64,000 nucleotides of DNA, from NCBI RefSeq assembly GCF_009741275.1, contig NZ_WOWS01000003.1:124001-188000 (forward strand), given 5' to 3'. The notes under the pieces are model-generated. The model was not told where the DNA came from, did not search any database, and saw only the letters and a list, made by a program, of their open reading frames with translations. Below are positions 23,690 to 32,561 of this stretch, one piece after another. Source of the DNA: Winogradskyella endarachnes. GTDB lineage: Bacteria > Bacteroidota > Bacteroidia > Flavobacteriales > Flavobacteriaceae. Every line of letters starts with the position of its first letter. Positions within the stretch are counted from its first letter, which is position 1. Made by a program: the position numbers and the translations under genes.

Positions 23690-24838
23690 ATGTTTATGAA
23701 TCATCAATCAAAATTACCAAACGTTGGCACCACAATATTTACTGTAATGAGTGCTTTGGCTAACGAGTATAATGCCATTAACTTATCGCAAGGTTTTCCT
23801 AATTATCCCAGTTCTCAAAAATTGAATGATTTGGTCACTAATGCTATGACTAATGGTTATAATCAATATGCACCAATGGCAGGCAATTTAGATTTGCGTT
23901 TGGCCGTTGCTCATAAATATGAGTTGCTGTATAAAAGCACCTATCATCCAGAAAAAGAAATCACAATTACAGCAGGTGCAACACAAGCTATTTACACTAT
24001 AATTTCTGCATTTGTAAGACCAAATGACGAAGTCATTATTTTTAAACCTGCCTACGATTGTTACCAACCTGCGATAGAACTAAATGGTGGAAAAACGATT
24101 CCTATTCAATTATATGCGCCAAATTATAATGTGAATTGGGATGAGGTGGCTTCAAAAATTACCTCTAAAACAAAAATGATAATTATAAACTCACCTCATA
24201 ATCCTAGTGGCACCATTTGGTCTAAGGACGATTTGCTTCAACTTCAAAAGTTAACAAAGGATACAAATATTATTGTGTTAAGTGATGAGGTCTACGAGCA
24301 TATTGTATTTGATGATGCACAACACCAAAGTGCATGTTTATTTACAGGTTTAAAACAACGCAGTTTTATAACCGCTTCTTTTGGAAAGACCTTTCACAAC
24401 ACAGGTTGGAAGATTGGGTATTGCTGCGCTCCAGACTATTTAATGGAAGAATTTAGAAAAGTGCATCAGTTTAATGTGTTTTCTGTAAATCATCCTGCAC
24501 AAAAAGGCATTGCAGATTACATGCAAGATGAAGAAACCTATTTGGGTCTCAACACCTTTTTTCAGCGGAAGCGCGATTTGTTTTTAAGTTTAATTTCAGA
24601 ATCTCGTTTTAAGTTTCAACCGTCTAAAGGGACTTATTTTCAAGTTTTAGATTATTCTGAAATCGCAGATGAATATGATGTAGATTTTGCGAAGCGACTC
24701 ACCAAAGACTATAAAATTGCGTCTATTCCTTTATCTGTTTTTAACGAAAATAACAAAGATGATAAAGTGTTGCGATTTTGTTTTGCTAAAACAGACAAAA
24801 CATTAGTGGATGCAGCAGAGATATTATGTAAAATTTAA
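23690..24838 (+). CDS. PLP-dependent methionine aminotransferase (YbdL/KAT type)
   Basis: A 382-residue class I aminotransferase. The fold-type I residues are visible: the NLSQGFPNYP start, TAGATQAIY near 94-102, NSPHNPSG at 167-174, the SDEVYEH loop at 198-204, and the PLP lysine Lys233 in SFGKTFHNTGWKIGY. The NLSQGFP and TAGATQA blocks place it with the methionine/glutamine (kynurenine-type) aminotransferases. An omega-amidase gene is two genes downstream, which fits the glutamine transaminase pathway. Start may be ATG 23690 or ATG 23696. Confidence 0.9.
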   Translation: MFMNHQSKLPNVGTTIFTVMSALANEYNAINLSQGFPNYPSSQKLNDLVTNAMTNGYNQYAPMAGNLDLRLAVAHKYELLYKSTYHPEKEITITAGATQAIYTIISAFVRPNDEVIIFKPAYDCYQPAIELNGGKTIPIQLYAPNYNVNWDEVASKITSKTKMIIINSPHNPSGTIWSKDDLLQLQKLTKDTNIIVLSDEVYEHIVFDDAQHQSACLFTGLKQRSFITASFGKTFHNTGWKIGYCCAPDYLMEEFRKVHQFNVFSVNHPAQKGIADYMQDEETYLGLNTFFQRKRDLFLSLISESRFKFQPSKGTYFQVLDYSEIADEYDVDFAKRLTKDYKIASIPLSVFNENNKDDKVLRFCFAKTDKTLVDAAEILCKI

Positions 24839-24902
24839 TAAAATAACCTGTTACCTTTCATTTATTTTTGTGTCTTAATACTGAACAATAAAAACAAATA
24901 CA

Positions 24903-25508
24903 ATGAAATATTATATCATCTTATTATTCTTAAGTTTATCACTAACAACATTTGCGCAAGAGGTAACTAAAGAAGGAAAAGTTTACGAAGTTAAAAACGA
25001 AAAAATCTTTTTAGAAGGTGTTGACGTTACTGAAACTTTAAAGTTAGAAGAAAGAACGTTGATTTTTAAAGAAGCAGCTTTAATTTCAGACAAAATGAAG
25101 TTAGCAGAAGAAGCAAAGCTAAAAGCTGAACAAGAGAAAAAGGAAGCTGAGAAAGTAAAAAAGGAAGAAGAGAAGGCTAAAAAACAAGCAGAAAAGCTTA
25201 AAAAAGAAGAAGAAAAGGCTTTGGAAGAAAAAGAAGAATTAGCTGAAAAGTTAGAAAAAGAGAATAAAAAAGCCGAGAAAGCTCAGAAAAAAGCCGAAAA
25301 AGAACAAAAAAAGGCAGAAAAGGCCATAAAAAAAGAAGAGAAGCTACAAAGTAATTTTGAGAAGGCAGAAAGTAATCTTGAAAAAGCACAAAAGAAATAC
25401 GAGAAGCTAAAAAGAAAAGGTAAGTTATCTCCAGTTGATGAAAATAAATGGATGGATAAAATAGAAAAATTAACTGAAAAGGTAACTAAAGCCAAACGTA
25501 AATTGTAA
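24903..25508 (+). CDS. Secreted Lys/Glu-rich coiled-coil protein
   Basis: A 201-residue protein with a signal peptide (1-18, cut near TFAQ). A short beta-like stretch (about 20-55, with GKVYEVKNEKIFLEGVDVTE in pieces) is followed by an almost pure coiled coil (about 65-175) of Lys, Glu and Ala with repeated KKEEEKAKKQ-type heptads. The composition makes homology calls unreliable. It is probably a periplasmic rod or spacer. I cannot name it. It has its own strong terminator at 25538 and a TATTTTTG -7 element at 24863-24870. Confidence 0.75.
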   Translation: MKYYIILLFLSLSLTTFAQEVTKEGKVYEVKNEKIFLEGVDVTETLKLEERTLIFKEAALISDKMKLAEEAKLKAEQEKKEAEKVKKEEEKAKKQAEKLKKEEEKALEEKEELAEKLEKENKKAEKAQKKAEKEQKKAEKAIKKEEKLQSNFEKAESNLEKAQKKYEKLKRKGKLSPVDENKWMDKIEKLTEKVTKAKRKL

Positions 25509-25537
25509 TTAAAAATCTACCTTAACCTGCTTACTGG

Positions 25538-25586
25538 CAAGCTGAGTTGTAAACACAAATAAGTTTATAATTTAGCTTGTTTTTTT
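25538..25586 (+). terminator. Long-stem terminator of the coiled-coil gene
   Basis: A 17 bp stem (25538-25554 with 25563-25579, three G-T wobbles) with an 8-base loop and seven T residues after it. Confidence 0.88.
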
Positions 25587-25623
25587 ATGTTCTATTCTAA
25601 TATCAAATTTGTATTTTTAAATT

Positions 25624-26406
25624 ATGAATACAGATTTAAAAGTAGCCATGATTCAAACCGATTTGGTTTGGGAAAATCCAACAGAGAATAGGCGAGTCTT
25701 AAATGATAAGCTAGATGCTATTTCTACCGATATTGACCTCATTATTTTGCCAGAAATGTTTACTTCTGGTTTTACAATGAATCCAGAAACTGTAGCAGAA
25801 ACTATGGACGGTAAAACCATAGTTTGGCTCAAAGAAAAAGCAACAGCGAAGCAAGCGGCAATTATGGGAAGTTTGGTTGTAAAGGAAGGCAACCACTACT
25901 ATAATCGTATGGTTTGTGTAGAACCTTCAGGTAAAATTACAACTTACAATAAACGTCATAGCTTCACTTTAGCAGGCGAACATAAAGTTTATACAGCCGG
26001 AACAGAAAAAGTAATTTTTGAATACAAAGGTTGGAAAATTTGTCCATTGGTTTGTTATGATCTACGGTTCCCAGTTTGGGCAAGAAATACAGAAGATTAC
26101 GACCTTTTAATTTACGTTGCTAATTGGCCAAAAGTAAGAATTGATGCTTGGGATGCTTTACTAAAAGCCAGAGCTATTGAAAACATGACGTATTGTATAG
26201 GTGTTAATAGAGTAGGATTAGATGGTAATGATTATGAATATTCTGGGCATTCAGCAGCCTATGATGTATTAGGAAAACGACTAAATCATCTATCTGAAAA
26301 TACAGATACCATAGAAATTGTACTATTAGAAAAAAGTACTATTAAAAAGTACAGAGAAAAATTAAACTTTCTGAATGATAGAGATATGTTTAGTCTGAAA
26401 GGGTAA
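25624..26406 (+). CDS. Omega-amidase, nitrilase superfamily
   Basis: A 260-residue cytoplasmic carbon-nitrogen hydrolase. The Glu-Lys-Cys triad is complete: Glu44 in LPEMFTSGF, Lys110 in YNKRHSF and Cys144 in CPLVCYDLRFP. The LPEMFTSGF and YDLRFPVWARN blocks are those of the YafV/Nit2 branch, which hydrolyses alpha-ketoglutaramate and alpha-ketosuccinamate. Together with the upstream methionine aminotransferase it can complete a methionine salvage route in which glutamine is the amino donor. It overlaps the end of the convergent lipoprotein gene by 17 bp. Confidence 0.92.
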   Translation: MNTDLKVAMIQTDLVWENPTENRRVLNDKLDAISTDIDLIILPEMFTSGFTMNPETVAETMDGKTIVWLKEKATAKQAAIMGSLVVKEGNHYYNRMVCVEPSGKITTYNKRHSFTLAGEHKVYTAGTEKVIFEYKGWKICPLVCYDLRFPVWARNTEDYDLLIYVANWPKVRIDAWDALLKARAIENMTYCIGVNRVGLDGNDYEYSGHSAAYDVLGKRLNHLSENTDTIEIVLLEKSTIKKYREKLNFLNDRDMFSLKG

Positions 26407-28000
26407 ATTCTATAATTAAATCAAAGTTAGATCTTACCTCTTGCTCTTCAGGATAATAACTGGTACGTTCTGGTTGTATGCCTAATAAATAATTTCCTGT
26501 ATCGTATTTTTCATTATTGTTAGCATCAAAAATAGCTCTAATCATATACTTACCTGTTACCAAATTGGTAAAGTCTACAACTGGAGATTCTTTAGCATAT
26601 TGCTCATACTTAATATCTCCACTAGTACTTACTAACTGAACAATTAAAGGAAGTTTAGCATTTCTAAGATTTACTCTTATATTTCCGTATTCAGATTTTA
26701 ATTTGGTTCTAACAGAATAACTTAACGTATCTAGATTAGTGCCATCGTAGAAATCAGTAAAGGCGCCAGGCAGAAATTTGAAATTGTATTTTTGGTCTTC
26801 TCCTTTTTTAATTGGAAACTTATAAGTGTTGTAGATAGAATCGTATTTAACCTTAATTGGTATATTAATAGAATCTTTATCTATAATTGAAATCTTAGTT
26901 GTGTCTATTTTAGAAAACGGAATGTTACCTTCAATGGCAAAATCTTCTTCATATTTAATAACACCATTTATTAGAGATTTAAGGGTTAAAGAATCACTCT
27001 TTATAGTTCTAAAACGATGTTTAAATGTGTCAATTTGTTTACCATTGGTAACAGTGAAAAATGTTGTGTCTACATCAAATTTTGGCTTATACCAATAGTA
27101 TAGTGTATCGGTTTTTCTGTCTTTAGTAATCCGTGTTTTAAAACCTTCGGGTTTGTTTTCAAGGACCTTAATCTTTATGTCTTCATAATTTCCTTCGTAC
27201 GGAAATATTATTCTAGATTCACCGTCATGTATAGGTTTTATGGCTTTAAAATTAATCTCTTCATTAAATAGCTTTAATTTATAGGTCGAATCTGTTGGTA
27301 CCGTAATAAACCCTTCATGAAAACCAATTTTATCTGTCTTTTGATTAAATAAATAGTTAGAATTCTGATCCTTTAAGGCAATCATTTTGTAGGTACCTGC
27401 TTTAATATTATCTATACTAAAAGAGGTGACACTATCTAAGGTATTTGTAATATATCTTGGTTTTTCTTTGTAAACTAGAGAATCTGTATATGTAGAGTCT
27501 TTTTCGTATAGCATTACAGAAACAAAGGTGTCTGGTTCGTTAAGCAAAGCATCTTCTACATATCCTTTAACAGAGAGAGAATCTATTACATCTCCTGTTG
27601 AAAATACATAGCGATAATAAGGATAAGGGTTTCCTTCATTATTATCAACTATACTTTCTCCAAAATTAAGTGCGTAGGTTGTATTTGGTTTTAGTGTATC
27701 TACAATTTTAATAGAAACTATTTTACTTGCAATACTTGTAGGTGTAATAGTAGGTTGCGTATCCATTGGTGGCGAAATAATAAGTTGTTTACTTAAATCG
27801 TTGATTTTTACATACTCATTAAATCGTATGGTTATTTCATTGCCTTTAAAATTGGTAGAAAAATTTTCTGGTGTGGTTTGCAATATTATAGGTGGCTCAA
27901 CGTCTTTTTCTCCTCCAGTTGGTGTACCACGATTAGCACAATTTGCTAGTGTTATTGCAATTAAAATAAAACTTAAAATTCGCATTAAAGGTAAACGCAT
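26390..28000 (-). CDS. Ig-like (Big_5) domain lipoprotein
   Basis: About 536 residues with the start taken at ATG 28000 (MRLPLMRILSF); an ATG 15 bp further in would give an equally good signal peptide and the frame also opens at 28021. The lipobox ends at the Cys of LANCANRG, followed by the Bacteroidota-typical GTPTGGEKDVEPP segment. The first 100 mature residues are a bacterial Ig-like Big_5 domain (ILQTTPENFSTNF, ITIRFNEYV). The rest is beta-rich. Members are widespread in the phylum and without known function. It lies between convergent omega-amidase and comF. Confidence 0.87.
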   Translation of the reverse strand: MRLPLMRILSFILIAITLANCANRGTPTGGEKDVEPPIILQTTPENFSTNFKGNEITIRFNEYVKINDLSKQLIISPPMDTQPTITPTSIASKIVSIKIVDTLKPNTTYALNFGESIVDNNEGNPYPYYRYVFSTGDVIDSLSVKGYVEDALLNEPDTFVSVMLYEKDSTYTDSLVYKEKPRYITNTLDSVTSFSIDNIKAGTYKMIALKDQNSNYLFNQKTDKIGFHEGFITVPTDSTYKLKLFNEEINFKAIKPIHDGESRIIFPYEGNYEDIKIKVLENKPEGFKTRITKDRKTDTLYYWYKPKFDVDTTFFTVTNGKQIDTFKHRFRTIKSDSLTLKSLINGVIKYEEDFAIEGNIPFSKIDTTKISIIDKDSINIPIKVKYDSIYNTYKFPIKKGEDQKYNFKFLPGAFTDFYDGTNLDTLSYSVRTKLKSEYGNIRVNLRNAKLPLIVQLVSTSGDIKYEQYAKESPVVDFTNLVTGKYMIRAIFDANNNEKYDTGNYLLGIQPERTSYYPEEQEVRSNFDLIIEFTLSD

Positions 28001-28056
28001 ATATTCAAAACTATTTAGCACAAAGAAACAATTTAATTTATAGAGAAACGAAAAAA

Positions 28057-28737
28057 TTAATCTGCAATTGCCATCGTAACAACACTTAACTTAATTTTAT
28101 TAATTTTTAACAATACGGTAGCGCAAGCTTCAATGGTTGCACCTGTCGTAATAATATCATCTACAAGTAAAATATGTTTACCTGCTAATTGTTGTTGGTC
28201 TGAAATATTAAATAAAGCACCATCATCATTCCAGCGTTTTAATCGTCCTTTAAAAACTTGTGTCTTTGTTGGCTTCGTTTTTATTAAAACAGAATCGTTA
28301 TAAGTTGCATTGAGAGCTATGGCGATTTCTTTTCCAAATTTGGCTACTTGGTTATAACCGCGTTCTCGCATTTTAGTTTTGTATAGTGGTACAGGCACAA
28401 TAACATCGATGTTTTTATAATCCTCTAATGTTGCTAATTCAGTACCAAACCATTTTCCTAAAAAAGCACCAATATCTTCATGGCCTCTATATTTTAAATT
28501 ATGAAGAATTTGCTGTACAATTCCTTTTTTAGAAAAGTGTAAAAGTGCTGACGCATTTTCTAGTTTTACGCGTCCATAAAGTACTTTTTTTACAACTTCC
28601 TTATTGTTAAAATGATAGTTAGTAACGGGTAAGTGATGTCTGCAACTGGTGCATAAAGTAGTCTCATTATCAGTTAAAGCACTGTTACATGCCTCGCAAA
28701 CCATAGGAAAAATCAAGTTTAACAAGTTTTTCATCAC
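28057..28737 (-). CDS. comF: ComF family phosphoribosyltransferase-like protein
   Basis: A 226-residue protein. The N-terminal zinc site CEACN...CTSCR (about 14-35) and the PRTase motif LLVDDIITTGATIEACA near residues 186-202 are those of ComF, required for DNA uptake in naturally competent bacteria and linked to the PriA helicase. RERGYNQ, also conserved, is at about 121-127. It is transcribed on its own, divergent from the coiled-coil gene at 28804. Confidence 0.92.
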   Translation of the reverse strand: MMKNLLNLIFPMVCEACNSALTDNETTLCTSCRHHLPVTNYHFNNKEVVKKVLYGRVKLENASALLHFSKKGIVQQILHNLKYRGHEDIGAFLGKWFGTELATLEDYKNIDVIVPVPLYKTKMRERGYNQVAKFGKEIAIALNATYNDSVLIKTKPTKTQVFKGRLKRWNDDGALFNISDQQQLAGKHILLVDDIITTGATIEACATVLLKINKIKLSVVTMAIAD

Positions 28738-28803
28738 TTAATCGATTAAAACAATAGTGGTTTATAAATAATTATAATTTCGCATTAAATTAACAAAAAA
28801 TTA

Positions 28804-29709
28804 ATGATAGTTAACCCTCAATTATTTAACTACAGATTAATTATAAGTTCTTTATTGGTGGTTTTAACTGTTTTAGGTATTTACAGCTATAGTGAATACA
28901 AGTCTAATGAATCCTACAAGGCTTTTTTAAAACAAGAAAAAGTATTAATAGAATCTGAGTTGTCAGAACTTTTATCGAGTTATGATGATTTAAGTAAAGA
29001 TTATAATCTTATCGCTTCTCAGCTCCTAGAAGCAAAATTAGAAACTAAGAATGCCTTAGATTCTTTGAGATTATTAAATAGTGATTTATCTATTATCACA
29101 AAATTTAAAGAGCAACTTATAGTTTTAAAGTCTAAAAGCAAGGTGCTACTAAGTACCATAGATTCTTTGAATTCTGCAAATATTAAATTGCAGTCTGAAA
29201 ATTTATATGCTTTAAACACTATAAAGAAGAATACGCAAGAAATTAATTCTCTAGAAGTTATAAATAATAATTTAGTTGCTACTAATGATTCTCTTAATAT
29301 ATCATTAGATAAAGCATCTGTACTAAAGGTAAGTAATATAATTGCCCAATCTTTTAAAATTAAAGCGGGTAAAAAAAGATTAACCACGCGAGCAAAACGA
29401 GCAAATGCTATTGATGTGTGTTTAACTCTTAATGAAAACCCATTAGCCGCTAAAGGCAAAAAGGATATTTATGTACAAATTGTAGGGCCAGATGGTAATG
29501 TGGTTTCAGATAAAGGCGAAGTTCAATTTGGAGATTCATCATTACTTTATAGCCAAAAAGAGATTATTGAATATAAAAATGAAAATTTAGAGATCTGTAC
29601 AGAGATTGTAACAGAAAACAATGAAAAAACATTTGATGAAGGTTACTATTTTATTAATGTTTTTCTAAGAAATAAAAAGTTAGGAAGTACAAGTATTCGA
29701 TTAAATTAA
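28804..29709 (+). CDS. Membrane-anchored coiled-coil protein of unknown function
   Basis: A 301-residue protein with one membrane helix (about 11-28) followed by a long coiled coil (about 40-175, with repeated LNSxL/DSLN heptads). The last 110 residues (from KKRLTTRAKRANAIDVCL) look like a beta-sandwich with a KDIYVQIVGPDGNVV strand pair. Topology suggests an inner-membrane anchor with a periplasmic rod that carries a globular end. I have seen this arrangement in Flavobacteriia but know no function. It ends at a terminator that overlaps the glyS promoter. Confidence 0.78.
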   Translation: MIVNPQLFNYRLIISSLLVVLTVLGIYSYSEYKSNESYKAFLKQEKVLIESELSELLSSYDDLSKDYNLIASQLLEAKLETKNALDSLRLLNSDLSIITKFKEQLIVLKSKSKVLLSTIDSLNSANIKLQSENLYALNTIKKNTQEINSLEVINNNLVATNDSLNISLDKASVLKVSNIIAQSFKIKAGKKRLTTRAKRANAIDVCLTLNENPLAAKGKKDIYVQIVGPDGNVVSDKGEVQFGDSSLLYSQKEIIEYKNENLEICTEIVTENNEKTFDEGYYFINVFLRNKKLGSTSIRLN

Positions 29710-29742
29710 AATAAGATAATAATTAACGATATAATTTTTAAA

Positions 29743-29776
29743 AAAACCGTTCTGTTAATCAGAGCGGTTTTCTATT
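29743..29776 (+). terminator. Terminator overlapping the glyS promoter
   Basis: A 12 bp stem AAAACCGTTCTG / CAGAGCGGTTTT (one T-G pair) with a 5-base loop; the T run after it is also part of the glyS -7 element. Confidence 0.7.
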
Positions 29777-29780
29777 TTTG
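29751..29780 (+). promoter_or_regulatory. Promoter of glyS
   Basis: TATTTTTG (29773-29780) is preceded by TCTG at 29751-29754 with an 18 bp spacer. The -33 box lies in the terminator stem of the upstream gene. The glyS start codon is only 7 bp after the -7 box, so the transcript has almost no leader. Confidence 0.55.
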
Positions 29781-29787
29781 CAACATT

Positions 29788-31326
29788 ATGGCAAACGAAG
29801 ATCAATTTAAAAAAGTAATCTCTCACGCAAAGGAGTATGGTTACGTATTTCAGAGTAGTGAAATCTACGATGGACTAAGCGCAGTATACGATTATGCTCA
29901 AAACGGAGCAGAATTAAAGAAAAATATTAGAGACTATTGGTGGAAAGCCATGGTACAAATGCACGATAATATTGTTGGTATAGATGCTGCAATATTAATG
30001 CATCCAACCACATGGAAAGCTTCAGGACACGTTGATGCTTTTAATGATCCATTAATAGACAATAAAGATTCTAAAAAACGTTATAGAGCAGATGTTTTAG
30101 TAGAGGAATTTAGAGAGAAAATTCAGCAAAAAATAGATAAAGATATTACCAAAGCAGCAAAACGTTTTGGCGATGCTTTTGATGAAAAAGAATTTAGAGC
30201 GACTAATGGTAATGTACTGCGTCGTCAAAAACAGATCGATGAAATTTCTACTAAATTAGCAAAAGTACAAGAGGAAAATGATCTTGAAGGATTTAGGCAG
30301 CTCATTTTAGATTTAGGTATAGTTTGCCCAGTATCTGGCAGTAAAAACTGGACAGAGGTCAAGCAGTTTAACCTTATGTTTGGTACTAAACTTGGTGCTT
30401 CTGCAGAATCTGCGATGGATTTATATTTAAGACCAGAAACAGCGCAAGGAATTTTTGTAAACTTCTTAAACGTGCAGAAAACAGGACGTATGAAGATTCC
30501 TTTTGGTATTGCACAAACTGGTAAAGCATTTAGAAACGAGATTGTTGCAAGACAATTTATTTTTAGAATGCGAGAGTTTGAACAAATGGAAATGCAGTTT
30601 TTTATTAAACCAGGCACTCAAAAAGAATGGTTTGAATACTGGAAAGAAACACGTTTAAAGTGGCATAAATCCCTTGGTTTAGGTGAAGAAAATTACCGTT
30701 TCCATGATCATGATAAATTAGCGCATTATGCAGATGCTGCTACAGATATAGAATTTAATTTTCCGTTTGGATTTAAAGAATTAGAAGGCATACACTCGCG
30801 TACGGATTTCGATTTAAAACAACACGAAGAATACTCTGGTAAAAAATTACAGTATTTTGACCATGAAGATAATGCCAATTATACACCTTACGTTTTAGAA
30901 ACGTCTATTGGTTTAGATAGAATGTTTTTAGCGGTATTTTCTAATGCTTTAGTTGAAGAAGAATTAGAAAACAATACAACAAGAACCGTTTTAAAATTAC
31001 CAGCAGTTTTAGCGCCTACAAAAGCAGCTATTTTACCTTTGGTTAAGAAAGATGGCTTACCAGATGTTGCTAAGAAAATTGTTGAAGATTTAAAGTGGGA
31101 TTTCAATGTTACTTACGATGAAAAAGATGCTGTAGGAAGACGTTACAGAAGACAAGATGCCAACGGAACCCCATTTTGTATCACCGTAGATCATGATACA
31201 TTAGAAGACAATTCGGTTACTATACGTCATAGAGATACTATGGAACAAAAACGTGTTAAAATTGAAGATTTAAAAGCTATTATAAAAGCTGAGGTTGATG
31301 TTAAGCATTGGCTGCAGAAAATGTAA
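29788..31326 (+). CDS. glyS: Glycine-tRNA ligase (dimeric class II type)
   Basis: Charges tRNA-Gly. The 512-residue single-chain enzyme is the eukaryote/archaea-like dimeric form, normal for Bacteroidota. Class II motifs are visible: the SSEIYDGLSAVYDYAQNG start, motif 2 around FRNEIVARQFIFRMREFEQ (in two pieces), the RPETAQGIFVNF block near 212-223, and motif 3 GLDRMFLA. The C-terminal anticodon-binding domain begins near APTKAAILPLV. It is monocistronic with a strong terminator. Confidence 0.97.
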   Translation: MANEDQFKKVISHAKEYGYVFQSSEIYDGLSAVYDYAQNGAELKKNIRDYWWKAMVQMHDNIVGIDAAILMHPTTWKASGHVDAFNDPLIDNKDSKKRYRADVLVEEFREKIQQKIDKDITKAAKRFGDAFDEKEFRATNGNVLRRQKQIDEISTKLAKVQEENDLEGFRQLILDLGIVCPVSGSKNWTEVKQFNLMFGTKLGASAESAMDLYLRPETAQGIFVNFLNVQKTGRMKIPFGIAQTGKAFRNEIVARQFIFRMREFEQMEMQFFIKPGTQKEWFEYWKETRLKWHKSLGLGEENYRFHDHDKLAHYADAATDIEFNFPFGFKELEGIHSRTDFDLKQHEEYSGKKLQYFDHEDNANYTPYVLETSIGLDRMFLAVFSNALVEEELENNTTRTVLKLPAVLAPTKAAILPLVKKDGLPDVAKKIVEDLKWDFNVTYDEKDAVGRRYRRQDANGTPFCITVDHDTLEDNSVTIRHRDTMEQKRVKIEDLKAIIKAEVDVKHWLQKM

Positions 31327-31332
31327 TAACTA

Positions 31333-31352
31333 ATTCCTGCGAAAGCTGGAAT
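31333..31352. repeat. Short GNRA-tetraloop palindrome
   Basis: ATTCCTGC-GAAA-GCTGGAAT forms an 8 bp stem with one T-T mismatch and a GNRA loop, in the 3' region of glyS. A decayed relative, ATTCCTGCGAAGGTAGG, is at 20433-20449 after ahcY. It looks like a short intergenic repeat family. Confidence 0.5.
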
Positions 31353-31360
31353 CTCATTAT

Positions 31361-31398
31361 AAAAACGCCCAAACAATTAAGTTTGGGCGTTTTTTTTC
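31361..31398. terminator. Strong bidirectional terminator between glyS and the efflux operon
   Basis: A 14 bp perfect stem (31361-31374 with 31381-31394; core ACGCCCAAAC) with a 6-base loop. T tracts lie on both strands, so it serves glyS and the convergent efflux operon. Confidence 0.92.
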
Positions 31399-31428
31399 AA
31401 TTAAGTCGCTTTAATTTACGTGATAATA

Positions 31429-32559
31429 TTATTCTGAATCACTAAGTAGCATGCCTAATCCTTCAATTAATATTTGTTTGTTTTTTAGGTCTTCAGGATT
31501 TAAAATTTCTACGGCATCTTCAGAAGTTCTACCAATGTTTAATTCTATTTTTTCAAGATAAATTGTATTGTCTTTTTCTTCAACTAAGACTAAAACATAG
31601 CTACCATCTTCTAATGTTATTAGAGCTTCTTTGGGTAATCCCATTTTTCTGGCACTTTCAGAAATAATTTCAGCTTCTACAAACATCCCAACAATAAAAT
31701 TATCTTTTTCGTTATCTACATGGCCATGAACTTGTACTTGTCTATTCTTATCATTAATAGTGGTTCCAACCAAATGCACTTCAGCACCAAAAGTTTCATT
31801 AGACGCTTCAGGAATTTTAAAGCGTATTTTTTGACCTTTCTTAACTTTCATAATGTCTTTTTCAAAAACCGATAATTCTAAATGAATGTGGTCTGTATCT
31901 ACAATTTCCATAATCACATCGCTTGGCGACACAAAGCTTCCGTTGCTCACATTTACTTTAGTGACATAGCCTTCAATTGGTGCATATAAATTAATGCTCG
32001 ATGAGATTTGTCCTTGTTCTACGCGTTTTGGACTAATATTCATCATCTGTAACTTTTTACGTAACCCGTTGTAATGTGCCAAATTGCTTTTGTATAAGCT
32101 TTCTGCTTTTAAATAATTTTTTTCTGAAGTAATTTCTTCATCAAACAAGGTTTTTTGCCTGTTGAATTCAGATTTTAAGTAATTTAATTGCTCGGCAACT
32201 TCGAGATAATTTTGTTGGATTTCAACATATTCCGGATTTTGAAGCGTTACCAAAAGCTCTCCTTTTTTTACTTGGTCACCTATTAATAAAGGTGTTTTTG
32301 TAATGTAACCTCCAATAAAAGTAGACACACTCGATTTGTTTTGAGGTGGCACATCTATCATGCCATTGACTTTTATACTTTCACTAAAATCGAATTCACT
32401 TAAAGTGCCAAAAACCATTTTTTCACTTTCAAATTGCGTTTTAGTAACGGTTATGTCATTAGAATCTGTTTCTGTTTTTACAACCTCTGTATCGTTAGTT
32501 TTGTCGTTTCCACAAGCTGTAATAACTAATGTAAAAAGCAGTATATATAGGTTTTTCAT
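31429..32559 (-). CDS. czcB: RND efflux periplasmic adaptor, CzcB-like lipoprotein
   Basis: Membrane-fusion protein that links the inner-membrane pump to the outer-membrane channel. The 376-residue protein has a lipobox ending at Cys16 (VITACGN), a barrel-sandwich/lipoyl part (GGYITKTPLLIGDQVKKGELL in pieces), an alpha-hairpin (about 110-170), then VTKVNVSNGSFVSPSDV and a C-terminal beta-barrel. No His-rich metal chaperone end is present. Its start is 3 bp from the end of the pump gene, so the two form an operon. Confidence 0.92.
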   Translation of the reverse strand: MKNLYILLFTLVITACGNDKTNDTEVVKTETDSNDITVTKTQFESEKMVFGTLSEFDFSESIKVNGMIDVPPQNKSSVSTFIGGYITKTPLLIGDQVKKGELLVTLQNPEYVEIQQNYLEVAEQLNYLKSEFNRQKTLFDEEITSEKNYLKAESLYKSNLAHYNGLRKKLQMMNISPKRVEQGQISSSINLYAPIEGYVTKVNVSNGSFVSPSDVIMEIVDTDHIHLELSVFEKDIMKVKKGQKIRFKIPEASNETFGAEVHLVGTTINDKNRQVQVHGHVDNEKDNFIVGMFVEAEIISESARKMGLPKEALITLEDGSYVLVLVEEKDNTIYLEKIELNIGRTSEDAVEILNPEDLKNKQILIEGLGMLLSDSE

Positions 32560-32561
32560 GA

